Origin: Streptomyces althioticus
Lineage (GTDB): Bacteria > Actinomycetota > Actinomycetes > Streptomycetales > Streptomycetaceae
DNA length: 64,000 bases
NCBI GenBank assembly: GCA_014649355.1
Contig: BMSW01000013.1
Coordinates: forward strand, 124,001-188,000
Direction: 5' to 3'
Within the stretch, counting starts at the first letter, position 1; each line of letters begins with the position of its first letter. The position numbers were made by a program, and so were the translations under genes. Positions 17,556 through 26,012 of this stretch are shown in pieces. The notes under the pieces are model-generated. The model was not told the DNA's origin. It was given only the letters and a program-made list of their open reading frames with translations, and did not search any database.

Positions 17556-18791
17556 TCAGCGCCGGGCGACGCCCTCCGCCCGGGCGGCGGCGGCCACGGC
17601 GGCCGTCACCGCGGGGGCGACCCGCTCGTCGAACGGGGACGGGATGACGTAGTCGGCGGCGAGATCGTCACCGACGACGGAGGCCAGCGCCTCGGCCGCG
17701 GCGAGCTTCATGCCCTCCGTGATCCGCGAGGCCCGCACCTGGAGCGCGCCGGCGAAGATGCCGGGGAACGCCAGGACGTTGTTGATCTGGTTGGGGAAGT
17801 CCGACCGGCCGGTGGCCACGACGGCCGCGTACTTGTGCGCGACCTCCGGGTGCACCTCCGGGTTCGGGTTGGCCATGGCGAAGACGAAGGCGCCCTCCGC
17901 CATCGACGCCACCGCGGGCTCGGGGACCGTGCCGCCGGAGACGCCGATGAAGACGTCGGCGCCCGCCAGCGCGGACTCCAGCGTGCCGGAGATCCCGGCC
18001 TTGTTGGTGAACGACGCCAGCTCCGCCTTGATCGGCGTGAGGTCCTCGCGGTCCCGCGAGACCACGCCCTTGCGGTCGGCCACGGCGACGTCCCCGATGC
18101 CGGCCTCGACCAGCATCTTGGCGATCGCGACACCCGCCGCGCCCGCACCGGAGATCACCGCCCGCAGCTCGCCCAGCGGACGGCCGCTGAGCCGCGCCGC
18201 GTTCCGCAGGGCCGCCAGCGTCACGACCGCCGTGCCGTGCTGGTCGTCGTGGAAGACCGGGATGTCCAGGCGCTCCTGGAGCCGCCGCTCGATCTCGAAG
18301 CACCGCGGCGCCGAGATGTCCTCGAGGTTCACCCCGCCGAAGGAGGGGGCGAGCCGGACCACGGTCTCGACGATCTCGTCGACGTCGGTGCAGTTCAGCG
18401 CGAGGGGGACCGCGTCCACACCGCCGAACTGCTTGAAGAGGATGGCCTTGCCCTCCATCACCGGGAGGGAGGCCTCGGGGCCGATGTCACCGAGCCCCAG
18501 CACGGCCGTGCCGTCGGTGACGACGGCGACGACCGAGGACTTCCACGTGTAGTCGTGGACCAGTTCCGGCTGCTCGGCGATCGCGCTGCACACCTTCGCG
18601 ACGCCGGGCGTGTACGCCAGGGACAGGTCGTCCTTGTCGCGGACCGGCACGGTGGCCTGCACGGCCATCTTGCCGCCGCGGTGCAGCGCGAACGCCGGGT
18701 CGAAGGACTCCAGGGGCTCTGCCCCGCCGTCCCGCTCGGAAGCGTCCCGGTTCTCGCTGTCGCTGCGAGGATTGACAATCTCCGCTGCCAC
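17556..18791 (-). CDS. Malic enzyme (411 aa), probably NADP-type
   Basis: Oxidative decarboxylation of malate to pyruvate, supplying reducing power and linking the TCA cycle to gluconeogenesis. Motifs include SLAYTPGVAKVC (malate binding, Tyr), a catalytic Lys in VMEGKAILFKQFGG, metal ligands in DDQHGTAVV, the nucleotide-binding VISGAGAAGVAIA and the C-terminal NQINNVLAFPGIF. It corresponds to the short (about 410 aa) bacterial type lacking a phosphotransacetylase domain. The matching S. coelicolor enzyme (SCO5261, from memory) was reported as NADP-dependent. GTG 18791 has AAGGGG ten bases upstream. It is divergent from the ABC transporter across a 580-base gap. Confidence 0.93.
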   Translation of the reverse strand: MAAEIVNPRSDSENRDASERDGGAEPLESFDPAFALHRGGKMAVQATVPVRDKDDLSLAYTPGVAKVCSAIAEQPELVHDYTWKSSVVAVVTDGTAVLGLGDIGPEASLPVMEGKAILFKQFGGVDAVPLALNCTDVDEIVETVVRLAPSFGGVNLEDISAPRCFEIERRLQERLDIPVFHDDQHGTAVVTLAALRNAARLSGRPLGELRAVISGAGAAGVAIAKMLVEAGIGDVAVADRKGVVSRDREDLTPIKAELASFTNKAGISGTLESALAGADVFIGVSGGTVPEPAVASMAEGAFVFAMANPNPEVHPEVAHKYAAVVATGRSDFPNQINNVLAFPGIFAGALQVRASRITEGMKLAAAEALASVVGDDLAADYVIPSPFDERVAPAVTAAVAAAARAEGVARR

Positions 18792-19371
18792 TTGGTTTTA
18801 CCCCTTAAGTGTTCATTGTTTGAGGGTTGCCACTCCTGGTGAGGGGTGGGCGGGACCGCGCCAGGCCCGGAGGGGTTACTGCTTACGGGCCGAACGCGAC
18901 GGGCGCGCCGCACACGCGCCCTGAGCCCCGGATGAGGGGTGTAAAGAACCTTCTTACCGGACGGACGCGGTCGGCGACGAGTCCATAACGCGAAGGTCAC
19001 ATGCCGACGCCGTGAAGCATCGTCCGATATCAGGACAAGACCTGGACGAAGTCCCAGCAAGCCCGCAAGTACCCCTCCGACTCGGCGGGTCGCCCGCGCA
19101 ACAGGGGTATCGACGAAGATCTTGCGGTCGGAATGACGGATTCCCGAAGAGTCTGCGGTCGCGTTGTACCCAAGTGGCCGGGTTCGAGGACGCGCCGTTA
19201 TCCGATTTTGACATCGGAAGCCCCCTGAACGGTCCAATCCGAATGGCAAGATGCGGTAATCACACGAGGTCGCGGCACTCGAAGGTGTGTGCCCCTGTCG
19301 ACCCCGCGGCGATGCCGACAGGCAGTCGCCGGCCCCATCGGCACTCCACCCATCCGCCGGAGGAACCCACC
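18792..19371. other. Long divergent intergenic region
   Basis: There are 580 bases between malic enzyme and the ABC importer with no credible coding frame. The base composition is more balanced than the flanking genes. A palindrome-like GTCC-GATATCA-GGAC lies near 19022-19036. A good ribosome site, GGAGGAA, precedes the importer start. It probably carries both promoters and a long leader. I could not identify a riboswitch or a specific operator here. Confidence 0.5.
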
Positions 19372-20337
19372 ATGACCGCAAGCACCACCCGTCGTACCAC
19401 CGCCGCGCGCTCACGGATTGCAGCGGTCGGCGCGATCGCGGTCGCAGGCGCACTGCTTCTCACCGGCTGCGGTGACCAGACCGAAGGCAGCGGAGGCTCG
19501 GACACCAAGGAGTCGGGCAAGACCAACTCCGCCCCGCTGTTCGACAAGCTGCCCAAGGACATCCAGAACGCCGGCGTCCTCAAGGCGGGCACGAACGCCG
19601 AGTACGCCCCGATGGAGTTCCAGGAGGGCGGCAAGATCGTCGGTGTGGACCCCGACATCGCCGCCGCGCTGGGCGAGAAGCTGGGTGTCAAGGTCGAGTT
19701 CACCTCCGGCAACTTCGACGGTCTGATCACCGCGCTGAACTCGGGCCGCTACGACATCGCGATGTCGTCCATCACGGACAACAAGCAGCGCCAGGAGGGC
19801 CTGGACGACAAGGGCAAGAAGCTCGGCCCGGGCGTCGACTTCGTCGACTACTTCGTGGCCGGCACCGCCGTGTACGTCCAGAAGGGCAACCCCAAGGGGA
19901 TCAACTCCATCGAGGACCTCTGCGGGCAGCCGGCCGCCGTGCAGCGCGGCACCACGTACGAGAAGGCGCTGCAGGACCAGTCCAAGAAGTGCACGGACGC
20001 CGGCAAGAAGGCCGTCAAGATCCAGTCGTTCGAGAACGACACCGAGGCCCAGACCCGTGTGAAGTCCGGCGGCGCGGTGGCCGGTGTGAACGACTACCCG
20101 GTCGCGGTCGACCTGGCCCGCAAGGCCGACAACGGCAACGCCTTCGAGATCGTCGGCGAGCAGGTGGACGCCGGTCCGTTCGGTATCGCGGTCAACAAGG
20201 ACAACAAGCAGCTCACGGAGGCCCTGGAGGCCGCCGTCAACGCCATCATCGAGGACGGCACGTACAAGAAGATCCTCGCGAAGTGGGGTGCCGAGACCGG
20301 CGCCATCGACAAGGCCGTGGTCAACGGCGGCAAGTGA
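19372..20337 (+). CDS. ABC transporter substrate-binding lipoprotein, polar amino acid type (321 aa)
   Basis: Solute-binding protein of the glutamine/glutamate/lysine-arginine family (SBP_bac_3 fold). Lipoprotein signal: basic start, AVAGALLLTGCGDQ with the lipobox LLTGC, so Cys31-33 is lipidated on the outer face of the membrane. The mature domain shows AGTNAEYAPMEF, VGVDPDIAAALGEKLG and YDIAMSSITDNKQRQEG, which are typical of amino acid binding. First gene of a three-gene importer operon. ATG 19372 has GGAGGA at good distance. The cognate amino acid cannot be read from the sequence. Confidence 0.92.
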   Translation: MTASTTRRTTAARSRIAAVGAIAVAGALLLTGCGDQTEGSGGSDTKESGKTNSAPLFDKLPKDIQNAGVLKAGTNAEYAPMEFQEGGKIVGVDPDIAAALGEKLGVKVEFTSGNFDGLITALNSGRYDIAMSSITDNKQRQEGLDDKGKKLGPGVDFVDYFVAGTAVYVQKGNPKGINSIEDLCGQPAAVQRGTTYEKALQDQSKKCTDAGKKAVKIQSFENDTEAQTRVKSGGAVAGVNDYPVAVDLARKADNGNAFEIVGEQVDAGPFGIAVNKDNKQLTEALEAAVNAIIEDGTYKKILAKWGAETGAIDKAVVNGGK

Positions 20338-20368
20338 CGGTCCCGGGCACGACTGAAGGGCAGTCACA

Positions 20369-21340
20369 GTGACCGACAAACTCGACAAGGGGACGGGCGG
20401 CGCCCGACCGGCGGCCGCCGTCTCCAAGGACGACGGGCCCGCCTCCGTGGCGCCCGCGGTGATCAAGGCCATCCCGGTCCGTCACTACGGCCGCTACGTC
20501 AGCGCCGTCGTCGTGCTGGCCCTGGTGGGCCTGCTGATCAACGCCTTCGCCACCGCCGAGAAGATCCAGTGGCAGGCCGTCGGCGACTACGTCTTCGACA
20601 GCACCGTGCTGGCCGGCGCCGGCCGCACGCTGCTGATCAGCGTCCTGGCCATGGTCATGGGCGTGGTCCTCGGCGTGATCCTCGCCGTGATGCGGCTGTC
20701 GAAGAACCCGGTGACCAGCTGGGTCGCCTGGGTGTACATCTGGTTCTTCCGCGGCACCCCCGTCTACGTGCAGCTGCTGCTGTGGTTCAACCTGGCGCTG
20801 ATCTTCCCCGTGCTGAACCTCGGCCCGCTCTACAAGGACGAGATGGTCGACGTCATGACGCCGTTCATGGCGGCCCTGCTGGGTCTCGGCCTGAACGAGG
20901 CGGCGTACATGGCGGAGATCTGCCGTGCGGGCCTCCAGTCCGTCGACGACGGCCAGACCGAGGCGGCGCACGCGCTGGGCATGAGCCACGGCAAGACGCT
21001 GCGGCGCATCGTGATCCCGCAGGCGATGCGGGTGATCGTGCCGCCGACCGGCAACGAGTTCCTCAACATGCTGAAGACCTCGTCACTGGTGTACGCGGTG
21101 ACGTACAACGAACTGCTCCGCGCCACCTCCACGATCGGCTCCACGTCGTACGCGGTGATGGAGATGCTGTTCGTGGCGTGCATCTGGTACCTGGTCATCA
21201 CCAGCGTGTTCAGCGTCGGCCAGTACTACCTGGAGCGCCGTTTCGCGCGCGGCTCGTCCCGGAACCTGCCCCCGACCCCGTGGCAGAAGATCAAGGTCAA
21301 CATGATGGCCTTCAGCCGCGAGAGGAGCAGCACGGTATGA
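20369..21340 (+). CDS. ABC transporter permease, polar amino acid type (323 aa)
   Basis: Inner-membrane permease of the His/Glu/Gln family. Starts with about 45 hydrophilic residues, then several hydrophobic helices (VVVLALVGLLINAF, LLISVLAMVMGVVLGVILAV, VYIWFFRGTPVYVQLLLWF). The EAA loop (EAAHALGMSHGKTLRRIVIPQAM) contacts the ATPase. Start is GTG 20369 with GAAGGG upstream. A single permease presumably forms a homodimer. Its stop overlaps the ATPase start by four bases. Confidence 0.92.
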   Translation: MTDKLDKGTGGARPAAAVSKDDGPASVAPAVIKAIPVRHYGRYVSAVVVLALVGLLINAFATAEKIQWQAVGDYVFDSTVLAGAGRTLLISVLAMVMGVVLGVILAVMRLSKNPVTSWVAWVYIWFFRGTPVYVQLLLWFNLALIFPVLNLGPLYKDEMVDVMTPFMAALLGLGLNEAAYMAEICRAGLQSVDDGQTEAAHALGMSHGKTLRRIVIPQAMRVIVPPTGNEFLNMLKTSSLVYAVTYNELLRATSTIGSTSYAVMEMLFVACIWYLVITSVFSVGQYYLERRFARGSSRNLPPTPWQKIKVNMMAFSRERSSTV

Positions 21341-22098
21341 CGGCCATGGTGAAGGCCGAGGGCGTCCACAAGTCCTTCGGCGGTGTGCAGGTCCTCAAGG
21401 GCATCGACCTGGAGGTGAAGACCGGCGAGGTGTTCTGCCTCATCGGCCCCTCCGGCTCGGGCAAGTCGACCTTCCTGCGGTGCATCAACCACCTGGAGAA
21501 GATCAACGCCGGCCGGCTCTACGTCGACGGCGAGCTGGTGGGCTACCGCCAGAAGGGCGACAAGCTCTACGAGCTGAAGGACAGCGAGGTCGCCCAGCAG
21601 CGCCGGGACATCGGCATGGTCTTCCAGCGCTTCAACCTGTTCCCGCACATGACGGCCGTCGAGAACGTCATGGAGGCGCCGGTCCAGGTCAAGGGCCTCA
21701 GCCGGTCCGCGGCCCGGCAGCGGGCGCTGGAGCTGCTGGACCGCGTGGGCCTCGGCGACAAGGCCGGGAACTACCCCTCCCAGCTCTCCGGCGGCCAGCA
21801 GCAGCGGGTGGCGATCGCCCGGGCGCTCGCCATGGACCCGAAGCTGATGCTGTTCGACGAGCCGACCTCGGCGCTCGACCCGGAGCTGGTCGGTGACGTC
21901 CTCGACGTCATGCGCGACCTGGCCGAGTCGGGCATGACGATGATCGTCGTCACCCACGAGATGGGCTTCGCCCGCGAGGTGGGCGACAGCCTGGTGTTCA
22001 TGGACGGCGGTGTGGTGGTCGAGTCCGGCCACCCCCGGGACGTGCTGACCGACCCGCAGCACGAGCGCACCAAGTCGTTCCTGTCCAAGGTCCTCTGA
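21337..22098 (+). CDS. ABC transporter ATP-binding protein, polar amino acid type (253 aa)
   Basis: Energy-coupling ATPase of the importer. Walker A GPSGSGKST, Q-loop MVFQRFNLFPHMT, signature LSGGQQQRVAIARAL, Walker B LMLFDEPTSALD and H-loop TVVTHEMGFA-type (VVTHEM). All are in canonical order and spacing. ATGA overlap with the permease indicates coupled translation. A terminator lies 20 bases after the stop. Confidence 0.96.
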   Translation: MTAMVKAEGVHKSFGGVQVLKGIDLEVKTGEVFCLIGPSGSGKSTFLRCINHLEKINAGRLYVDGELVGYRQKGDKLYELKDSEVAQQRRDIGMVFQRFNLFPHMTAVENVMEAPVQVKGLSRSAARQRALELLDRVGLGDKAGNYPSQLSGGQQQRVAIARALAMDPKLMLFDEPTSALDPELVGDVLDVMRDLAESGMTMIVVTHEMGFAREVGDSLVFMDGGVVVESGHPRDVLTDPQHERTKSFLSKVL

Positions 22099-22117
22099 CC
22101 TCGGCGCCCGCACGGCG

Positions 22118-22151
22118 AAGGGGCGGTACGGAGTTCTCCGTACCGCCCCTT
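22118..22151. terminator. Bidirectional terminator after the ABC operon
   Basis: Perfect 16-bp stem AAGGGGCGGTACGGAG / CTCCGTACCGCCCCTT with a TT centre, between convergent genes. Confidence 0.85.
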
Positions 22152-22170
22152 CCCCTGTGCTCCGGGCCCG

Positions 22171-22941
22171 CTACTTCAGCGCCAGCAGCAGCGTGTCCGA
22201 CGGCGAGCACCACACCGGGCGGGCCTCGGCGAAGCCCGCCTCGCGCAGGACGCGCGCGTGCCACGCGGGGCTCGGCATGTCGCCGTCGGCGTGGTCCCCG
22301 TAGATCTCGAAGCGGCGGGCGGTGGGGCCGGCCAGGACCGGGTCCTTGGCGGCGAGCTGCCACCACTCCGACCAGTCGAGGGCGCCCTGTTCCTTCGCCT
22401 GGTCCATGCGTGCATGGCGCTGGGCGCGTTCGGCCGCGTTGATGCGGGGGGTGGTCTCGTCGATCATGTGGTCGGCGTTCATGAAGACGCCGCCGTCGCG
22501 GACCAGGCCCGCGAGGTGTCCGTAGAGGTCCGCGAGGGGTTCCCGGTGCAGCCAGTGCAGGGCCGTCGCGGTGAGCACGGCGTCGTAGGAGTCGTGCGGG
22601 AGCTGCGTGGCCCAGCCGGGGTCCTTGAGGTCGGCGGTGACGAAGGTGACCCGCTCGTCGCCTTCGAAGGTGCCCTCGGCGATGGCGAGCAGCGCCGGGT
22701 CGAGGTCGACGCCGGTGCTGGTGGCGTCGGGGAAGCGGTCGAGCAGCCGGGCGGTGATGCTGCCGGTGCCGCAGGCCAGGTCGAGGACGCGCGGGGCGGT
22801 GCCGACGAGGGCCTCCACCATGTCGAGCATGACCCGGAAGCGTTCCTCCCGGTCGGGCATGTACCACTCCTGCTGCCGGTCCCAGCTCTCCTGCCAGGCC
22901 TGCCAGTCGGCGCCGGCCGTGGTGGTGTGCGAGTCCGTCAT
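22171..22941 (-). CDS. Class I SAM-dependent methyltransferase (256 aa)
   Basis: SAM-binding motif I VLDLACGTGSITARL, acidic residue at the end of strand 2 (GVDLDPALL), and motif IV region DAVLTATALHWLH place this with trans-aconitate/ubiE-like methyltransferases. ATG 22941 has GGAGGGG directly upstream. Substrate unknown. It is convergent with the transporter operon and divergent from the CGNR gene with only about 100 bases between. Confidence 0.85.
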   Translation of the reverse strand: MTDSHTTTAGADWQAWQESWDRQQEWYMPDREERFRVMLDMVEALVGTAPRVLDLACGTGSITARLLDRFPDATSTGVDLDPALLAIAEGTFEGDERVTFVTADLKDPGWATQLPHDSYDAVLTATALHWLHREPLADLYGHLAGLVRDGGVFMNADHMIDETTPRINAAERAQRHARMDQAKEQGALDWSEWWQLAAKDPVLAGPTARRFEIYGDHADGDMPSPAWHARVLREAGFAEARPVWCSPSDTLLLALK

Positions 22942-23040
22942 GGCCCCTCCCTCGCAAGGCACTCCGTAATACCCTGGACGCACGATCGTCTGTTACCCGA
23001 CCGCACGCACGACCATAGAGCCCCTGCGTAAGGACTACAA

Positions 23041-23691
23041 GTGGAACTGGCCTATTACTCGGACTACGCCGTACGCCTCGTGAACACCGAGGAGCCGGTC
23101 CGGGGCACGGACGTGCTCACCTCCGTCGAGGCCGTGCGCGACCTGTTCGGCGGCAACCGGTCGGCCGCCCGGCGGGCCACCGAGGCGGACGTGACGCGGT
23201 TCCGCTCGGTCCGGGCCAGGCTCCGGTCGGTCTTCGAGGCGGCGAACGGCGGCGACGAGACCCTCGCCGTCGACCTGCTGAACTCCCTGCTCCTCGAGTT
23301 CCCGGTGAGCCCGCAGATCTCGGGCCACGACGTCCGCGACGACGACGGCCGCCCGCTGTGGCACATGCACCTGGCCGACCACCCGTCCAACGCCACCGCG
23401 GGCTACGCCGCGATCGCCGCGATGGGCCTGGCCTTCCACCTCACCGAGTACGGCGTCGACCGCCTCGGTCTGTGCGAGGCGGCGCCCTGCCGCAACGCCT
23501 ACCTGGACACCTCGACCAACCGCTCCCGGCGTTACTGTTCGGACCGCTGCGCCACCCGTGCGAACGTGGCCGCCTACCGGGCCCGCAAACGCCTGGAGGC
23601 GGACCGGTCGGAGAACACGGGACGGGCCGACGTCAGCAGCCAGACCAGCAGCGACGGCAGCGACCGCCGCGTCGTGGAGCGCGGCCGGTAG
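23041..23691 (+). CDS. CGNR zinc-finger regulator (216 aa)
   Basis: Member of the CGNR (ABATE plus zinc finger) family of presumed stress-responsive transcription factors. The C-terminal zinc finger has the pattern C-x4-C followed by RSRRYCSDRCATRANVAAYR (about residues 145-185), the canonical CGNR module. The N-terminal ABATE domain is helical. Start is GTG 23041 with AAGGAC upstream. The final 39 codons overlap, in the opposite direction, the 3' end of sodX by 118 bases. The zinc finger itself is complete before most of that overlap. Confidence 0.85.
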   Translation: MELAYYSDYAVRLVNTEEPVRGTDVLTSVEAVRDLFGGNRSAARRATEADVTRFRSVRARLRSVFEAANGGDETLAVDLLNSLLLEFPVSPQISGHDVRDDDGRPLWHMHLADHPSNATAGYAAIAAMGLAFHLTEYGVDRLGLCEAAPCRNAYLDTSTNRSRRYCSDRCATRANVAAYRARKRLEADRSENTGRADVSSQTSSDGSDRRVVERGR

Positions 23692-24008
23692 CGGAAGCGG
23701 ACCCGGCCCAGCACCAGCTCGTCGGGGACGACGCCGTAGTCGGTGCTGTCGCCGCCCGCGTAGGCGTTGTCCCCGAGCACCCACCAGCCGCCGTCGCGCC
23801 GCTCGGCCGCCCGTTTGACGACCAGCAGGTCCTGCTGGAACGGATGGCGCAGCACGACCACGTCGCCGCGTTTCACCCGCGCCCCGTAGTGGACCAGGAG
23901 CCGGTCCCCGTGGCGCAGCGTGGGCACCATCGACGGTCCGGTCACCTCGGCCACCCCGAAGGGCAGCGGCGCCCTCACCCGCTCGGCGTCCTGCGACAGC
24001 TCCGGCAT
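23574..24008 (-). CDS. sodX: NiSOD maturation protease SodX, S26 signal-peptidase family (144 aa)
   Basis: Serine-lysine dyad peptidase predicted to remove the N-terminal propeptide of the Ni-superoxide dismutase encoded next door, freeing the His1 nickel ligand. Catalytic Ser26 lies in GPSMVPTL and the general base Lys65 in LLVVKRA. The box GDNAYAGGDSTDYG matches the conserved GDN region of type I signal peptidases. Unlike export peptidases it has no N-terminal membrane anchor; a short hydrophobic stretch (LPSLLVWLL) is at the C-terminus. It is divergent from sodN (146 bases). The 3' end overlaps the CGNR gene by 118 bases. ATG 24008 is the start closest to the conserved fold. Confidence 0.88.
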   Translation of the reverse strand: MPELSQDAERVRAPLPFGVAEVTGPSMVPTLRHGDRLLVHYGARVKRGDVVVLRHPFQQDLLVVKRAAERRDGGWWVLGDNAYAGGDSTDYGVVPDELVLGRVRFRYRPRSTTRRSLPSLLVWLLTSARPVFSDRSASRRLRAR

Positions 24009-24154
24009 CTCCCGGCACCTCCCCGGTTCTTCCTCCACCAGTCTCAGTCTGACCCCGGACTTTTGTCCTAAGCCCACGGGGGCACTCGCGAAAACCGGTC
24101 CGTCACGGAGTAATGTCCCCTGTGAGAAGACGATCACGAGGAAGGAAACGCTTC

Positions 24155-24550
24155 ATGCTTTCCCGCCTGTTTGCCCCCAGGGTCAAGGTCAGCGCGCACT
24201 GCGACCTGCCCTGCGGTGTGTACGACCCGGCCCAGGCCCGCATCGAGGCGGAGTCGGTCAAGGCTGTCCAGGAGAAGATGGCCGGCAACGACGACCCGCA
24301 CTTCCAGGCCCGCGCCACGGTCATCAAGGAGCAGCGCGCCGAGCTGGCGAAGCACCACGTCTCCGTGCTGTGGAGCGACTACTTCAAGCCGCCGCACTTC
24401 GAGAAGTACCCGGAGCTGCACCAGCTGGTCAACGACACCCTGAAGGCCCTCTCGGCCGCCAAGGCGTCGACCGACCCGGCCACCGGCCAGAAGGCGCTGG
24501 ACTACATCGCCCAGATCGACAAGATCTTCTGGGAGACCAAGAAGGCCTGA
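24155..24550 (+). CDS. sodN: Nickel superoxide dismutase SodN (131 aa precursor)
   Basis: Cytoplasmic Ni-dependent superoxide dismutase. The 14-residue propeptide MLSRLFAPRVKVSA is followed by HCDLPCGVYDP. After cleavage this gives the nickel hook with His1, Cys2 and Cys6 as ligands, exactly as in the known enzyme. The remaining 106 residues form the four-helix bundle (YFKPPHFEKYPELHQL). ATG 24155 has GGAAGG upstream. TAATGT near 24112 could be the -10. In S. coelicolor sodN is induced by nickel while Nur represses the iron enzyme elsewhere; no Nur box was seen here. Terminator at 24614-24650. Confidence 0.98.
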   Translation: MLSRLFAPRVKVSAHCDLPCGVYDPAQARIEAESVKAVQEKMAGNDDPHFQARATVIKEQRAELAKHHVSVLWSDYFKPPHFEKYPELHQLVNDTLKALSAAKASTDPATGQKALDYIAQIDKIFWETKKA

Positions 24551-24613
24551 CCCGGCCTCGCCGCTCCGCGCGGCCGGCGATCGGTGCACCATCGCAGGTC
24601 CTGGGGCTTTTCG

Positions 24614-24650
24614 GAAGGGGGCCCGTCGCTTCACGCGGCGGGTCCCCTTC
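24614..24650 (+). terminator. Terminator after sodN
   Basis: Long interrupted hairpin, outer stem GAAGGGG / CCCCTTC with a GC-rich inner stem and loop TTCAC. Confidence 0.75.
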
Positions 24651-24695
24651 GGTGTTTCCCGGCGCCGTGCGCGGGGCCCGTGGGATGCTGGGCCC

Positions 24696-25118
24696 ATGGA
24701 GCTGGAGGATCTGGTCCGGCTGCGGCGGGCCCGGGACCGGATGGACCGCGAGTACGCCGAGCCGCTCGACGTCGCGGAGCTGGCGCGGACGGCGCTGATG
24801 TCTCCGGGCCACTTCCAGCGCAGCTTCCGGGCCGCGTACGGGCAGACGCCGTACGCGTATCTGATGACGCGGCGCATCGAGCGCGCCAAGGCGCTGCTGC
24901 GCAAGGGTGACCTGTCGGTGACCGAGGTGTGCCTGGCGGTCGGCTGCACCTCGCTCGGCTCGTTCAGCTCGCGCTTCACCGAGCTGGTCGGGGAGACGCC
25001 GAGCGCGTATCGCGCCCGCTCGCACGAGGAGAGCGCGGTCATCCCGCCGTGCGTCGTGCGGACGTACACCCGGCCGGTCCGGGTCCGGCGGCGGGTCGAC
25101 CCGAGCGGGAACGTCTAG
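24696..25118 (+). CDS. AraC-type HTH regulator (140 aa)
   Basis: Consists only of the two-helix-turn-helix AraC/XylS domain: LDVAELARTALMSPGHFQRS and LSVTEVCLAVGCTSLGSFSS, with the motif GETPSAYRARS. There is no N-terminal ligand domain, so it resembles SoxS/MarA-size regulators. ATG 24696 is the first start and follows the sodN terminator by 45 bases. The next gene (glyoxalase fold) begins 16 bases after its stop and is probably co-transcribed and regulated by it. Confidence 0.9.
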   Translation: MELEDLVRLRRARDRMDREYAEPLDVAELARTALMSPGHFQRSFRAAYGQTPYAYLMTRRIERAKALLRKGDLSVTEVCLAVGCTSLGSFSSRFTELVGETPSAYRARSHEESAVIPPCVVRTYTRPVRVRRRVDPSGNV

Positions 25119-25133
25119 GAAGGCGGGACACGT

Positions 25134-25559
25134 ATGGACAGGGCGACGGACGTACGGCTCGCCCAGTGCTTCGTCGCGGTCGACGACCACGACAAGGCGC
25201 TGGCCTTCTACTGCGACGTGCTGGGCTTCGAGGTGCGCAACGACGTGGGCTTCGAGGGGATGCGCTGGGTGACCGTCGCCTCCCCCGAGCAGGACGTGGA
25301 GATCGTCCTGGAGCCGCCCGCCGCGAGCCCCGACATCTCCCCCGCCGACAAGCAGGCGATGGCCGAACTGCTCGCCAAGGGCATCCTGCGCGGGGTCAAC
25401 TTCACCACCACCGACTGCGACGCCCTCTTCGAGCGGGTCCGGGCCGCGGGCTTCGACGTGCTCCAGGAGCCGGTGGACCAGCCGTACGGGATGCGGGACT
25501 GCGCGTTCCGCGACCCGGCGGGGAACATGGTGCGCTTCCTGGAGCGCCCCGCGGACTGA
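25134..25559 (+). CDS. VOC (glyoxalase/bleomycin-resistance fold) protein (141 aa)
   Basis: Vicinal oxygen chelate fold protein. Strand-helix pattern starts with VRLAQCFVAVDDHDKALAFYCDVLGFE and ends FRDPAGNMVRFLE, the usual terminal beta-hairpin carrying a metal-binding glutamate (E of RFLE). The typical first metal ligand position is a glutamine or histidine; here CFVAV makes metal binding uncertain. ATG 25134 has AGGAAGG upstream. Possible roles are lactoylglutathione-like detoxification or drug binding; no substrate can be named. Confidence 0.85.
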   Translation: MDRATDVRLAQCFVAVDDHDKALAFYCDVLGFEVRNDVGFEGMRWVTVASPEQDVEIVLEPPAASPDISPADKQAMAELLAKGILRGVNFTTTDCDALFERVRAAGFDVLQEPVDQPYGMRDCAFRDPAGNMVRFLERPAD

Positions 25560-25565
25560 ACGCCC

Positions 25566-26009
25566 TCAGCGGGCCAGGGCCATGCCCGCGGCCGGTACGA
25601 GGAGCGCCGCCGTCACCGCGGCCGGGAGGGCGAGGGTCAGGGCGGCGACCGCCGCGCGCCGGACCGTGCCCGGCGGGGGCGGGTCGCCGGGAGTCAGGCG
25701 GTCCCACAGACGGGCGGCCTCCCGGCGCTCACCGGCGCGGCGCACCGCCGCCCGGACGCCCAGCCCCGAGGCGGCCGCGCCGCCGAGTGCCGACACCGCG
25801 CACGGCGCCCACCACGACCCCGTGACCAGCAAGGTCAGCCCGACGACGGCGACCGTGGCCCAGCCGGTCAGGCAGGCGAGCGCCCCGGTCCTGCGGGAGG
25901 GCGGCCGGTCGGCCGCCCCGGCCCGCAGGTCGGCGAGGGCCGGCAGGTACCAGACACAGCCGGCGCCGGTGACCAGCGCGCACCCGAGGGCGAGGACGGG
26001 CTCCGCCAC
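25566..26009 (-). CDS. Small multi-pass membrane protein (147 aa), unknown
   Basis: About four hydrophobic segments (PVLALGCALVTGAGCVWYLPAL, WATVAVVGLTLLVTGSWWAPCAV, AALTLALPAAVTAALLVPAAG) separated by arginine-rich loops. GTG 26009 lies three bases after the stop codon of the oxidase subunit I gene, so it is probably translationally coupled to it. Its role could be assembly of the oxidase; no conserved domain was recognised. Confidence 0.65.
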   Translation of the reverse strand: MAEPVLALGCALVTGAGCVWYLPALADLRAGAADRPPSRRTGALACLTGWATVAVVGLTLLVTGSWWAPCAVSALGGAAASGLGVRAAVRRAGERREAARLWDRLTPGDPPPPGTVRRAAVAALTLALPAAVTAALLVPAAGMALAR

Positions 26010-26012
26010 GGC

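Noticed and set aside
23574..24137. Longer start for sodX
   Set aside because: The extra residues precede the fold and overlap the sodN promoter; the ATG at 24008 is preferred.
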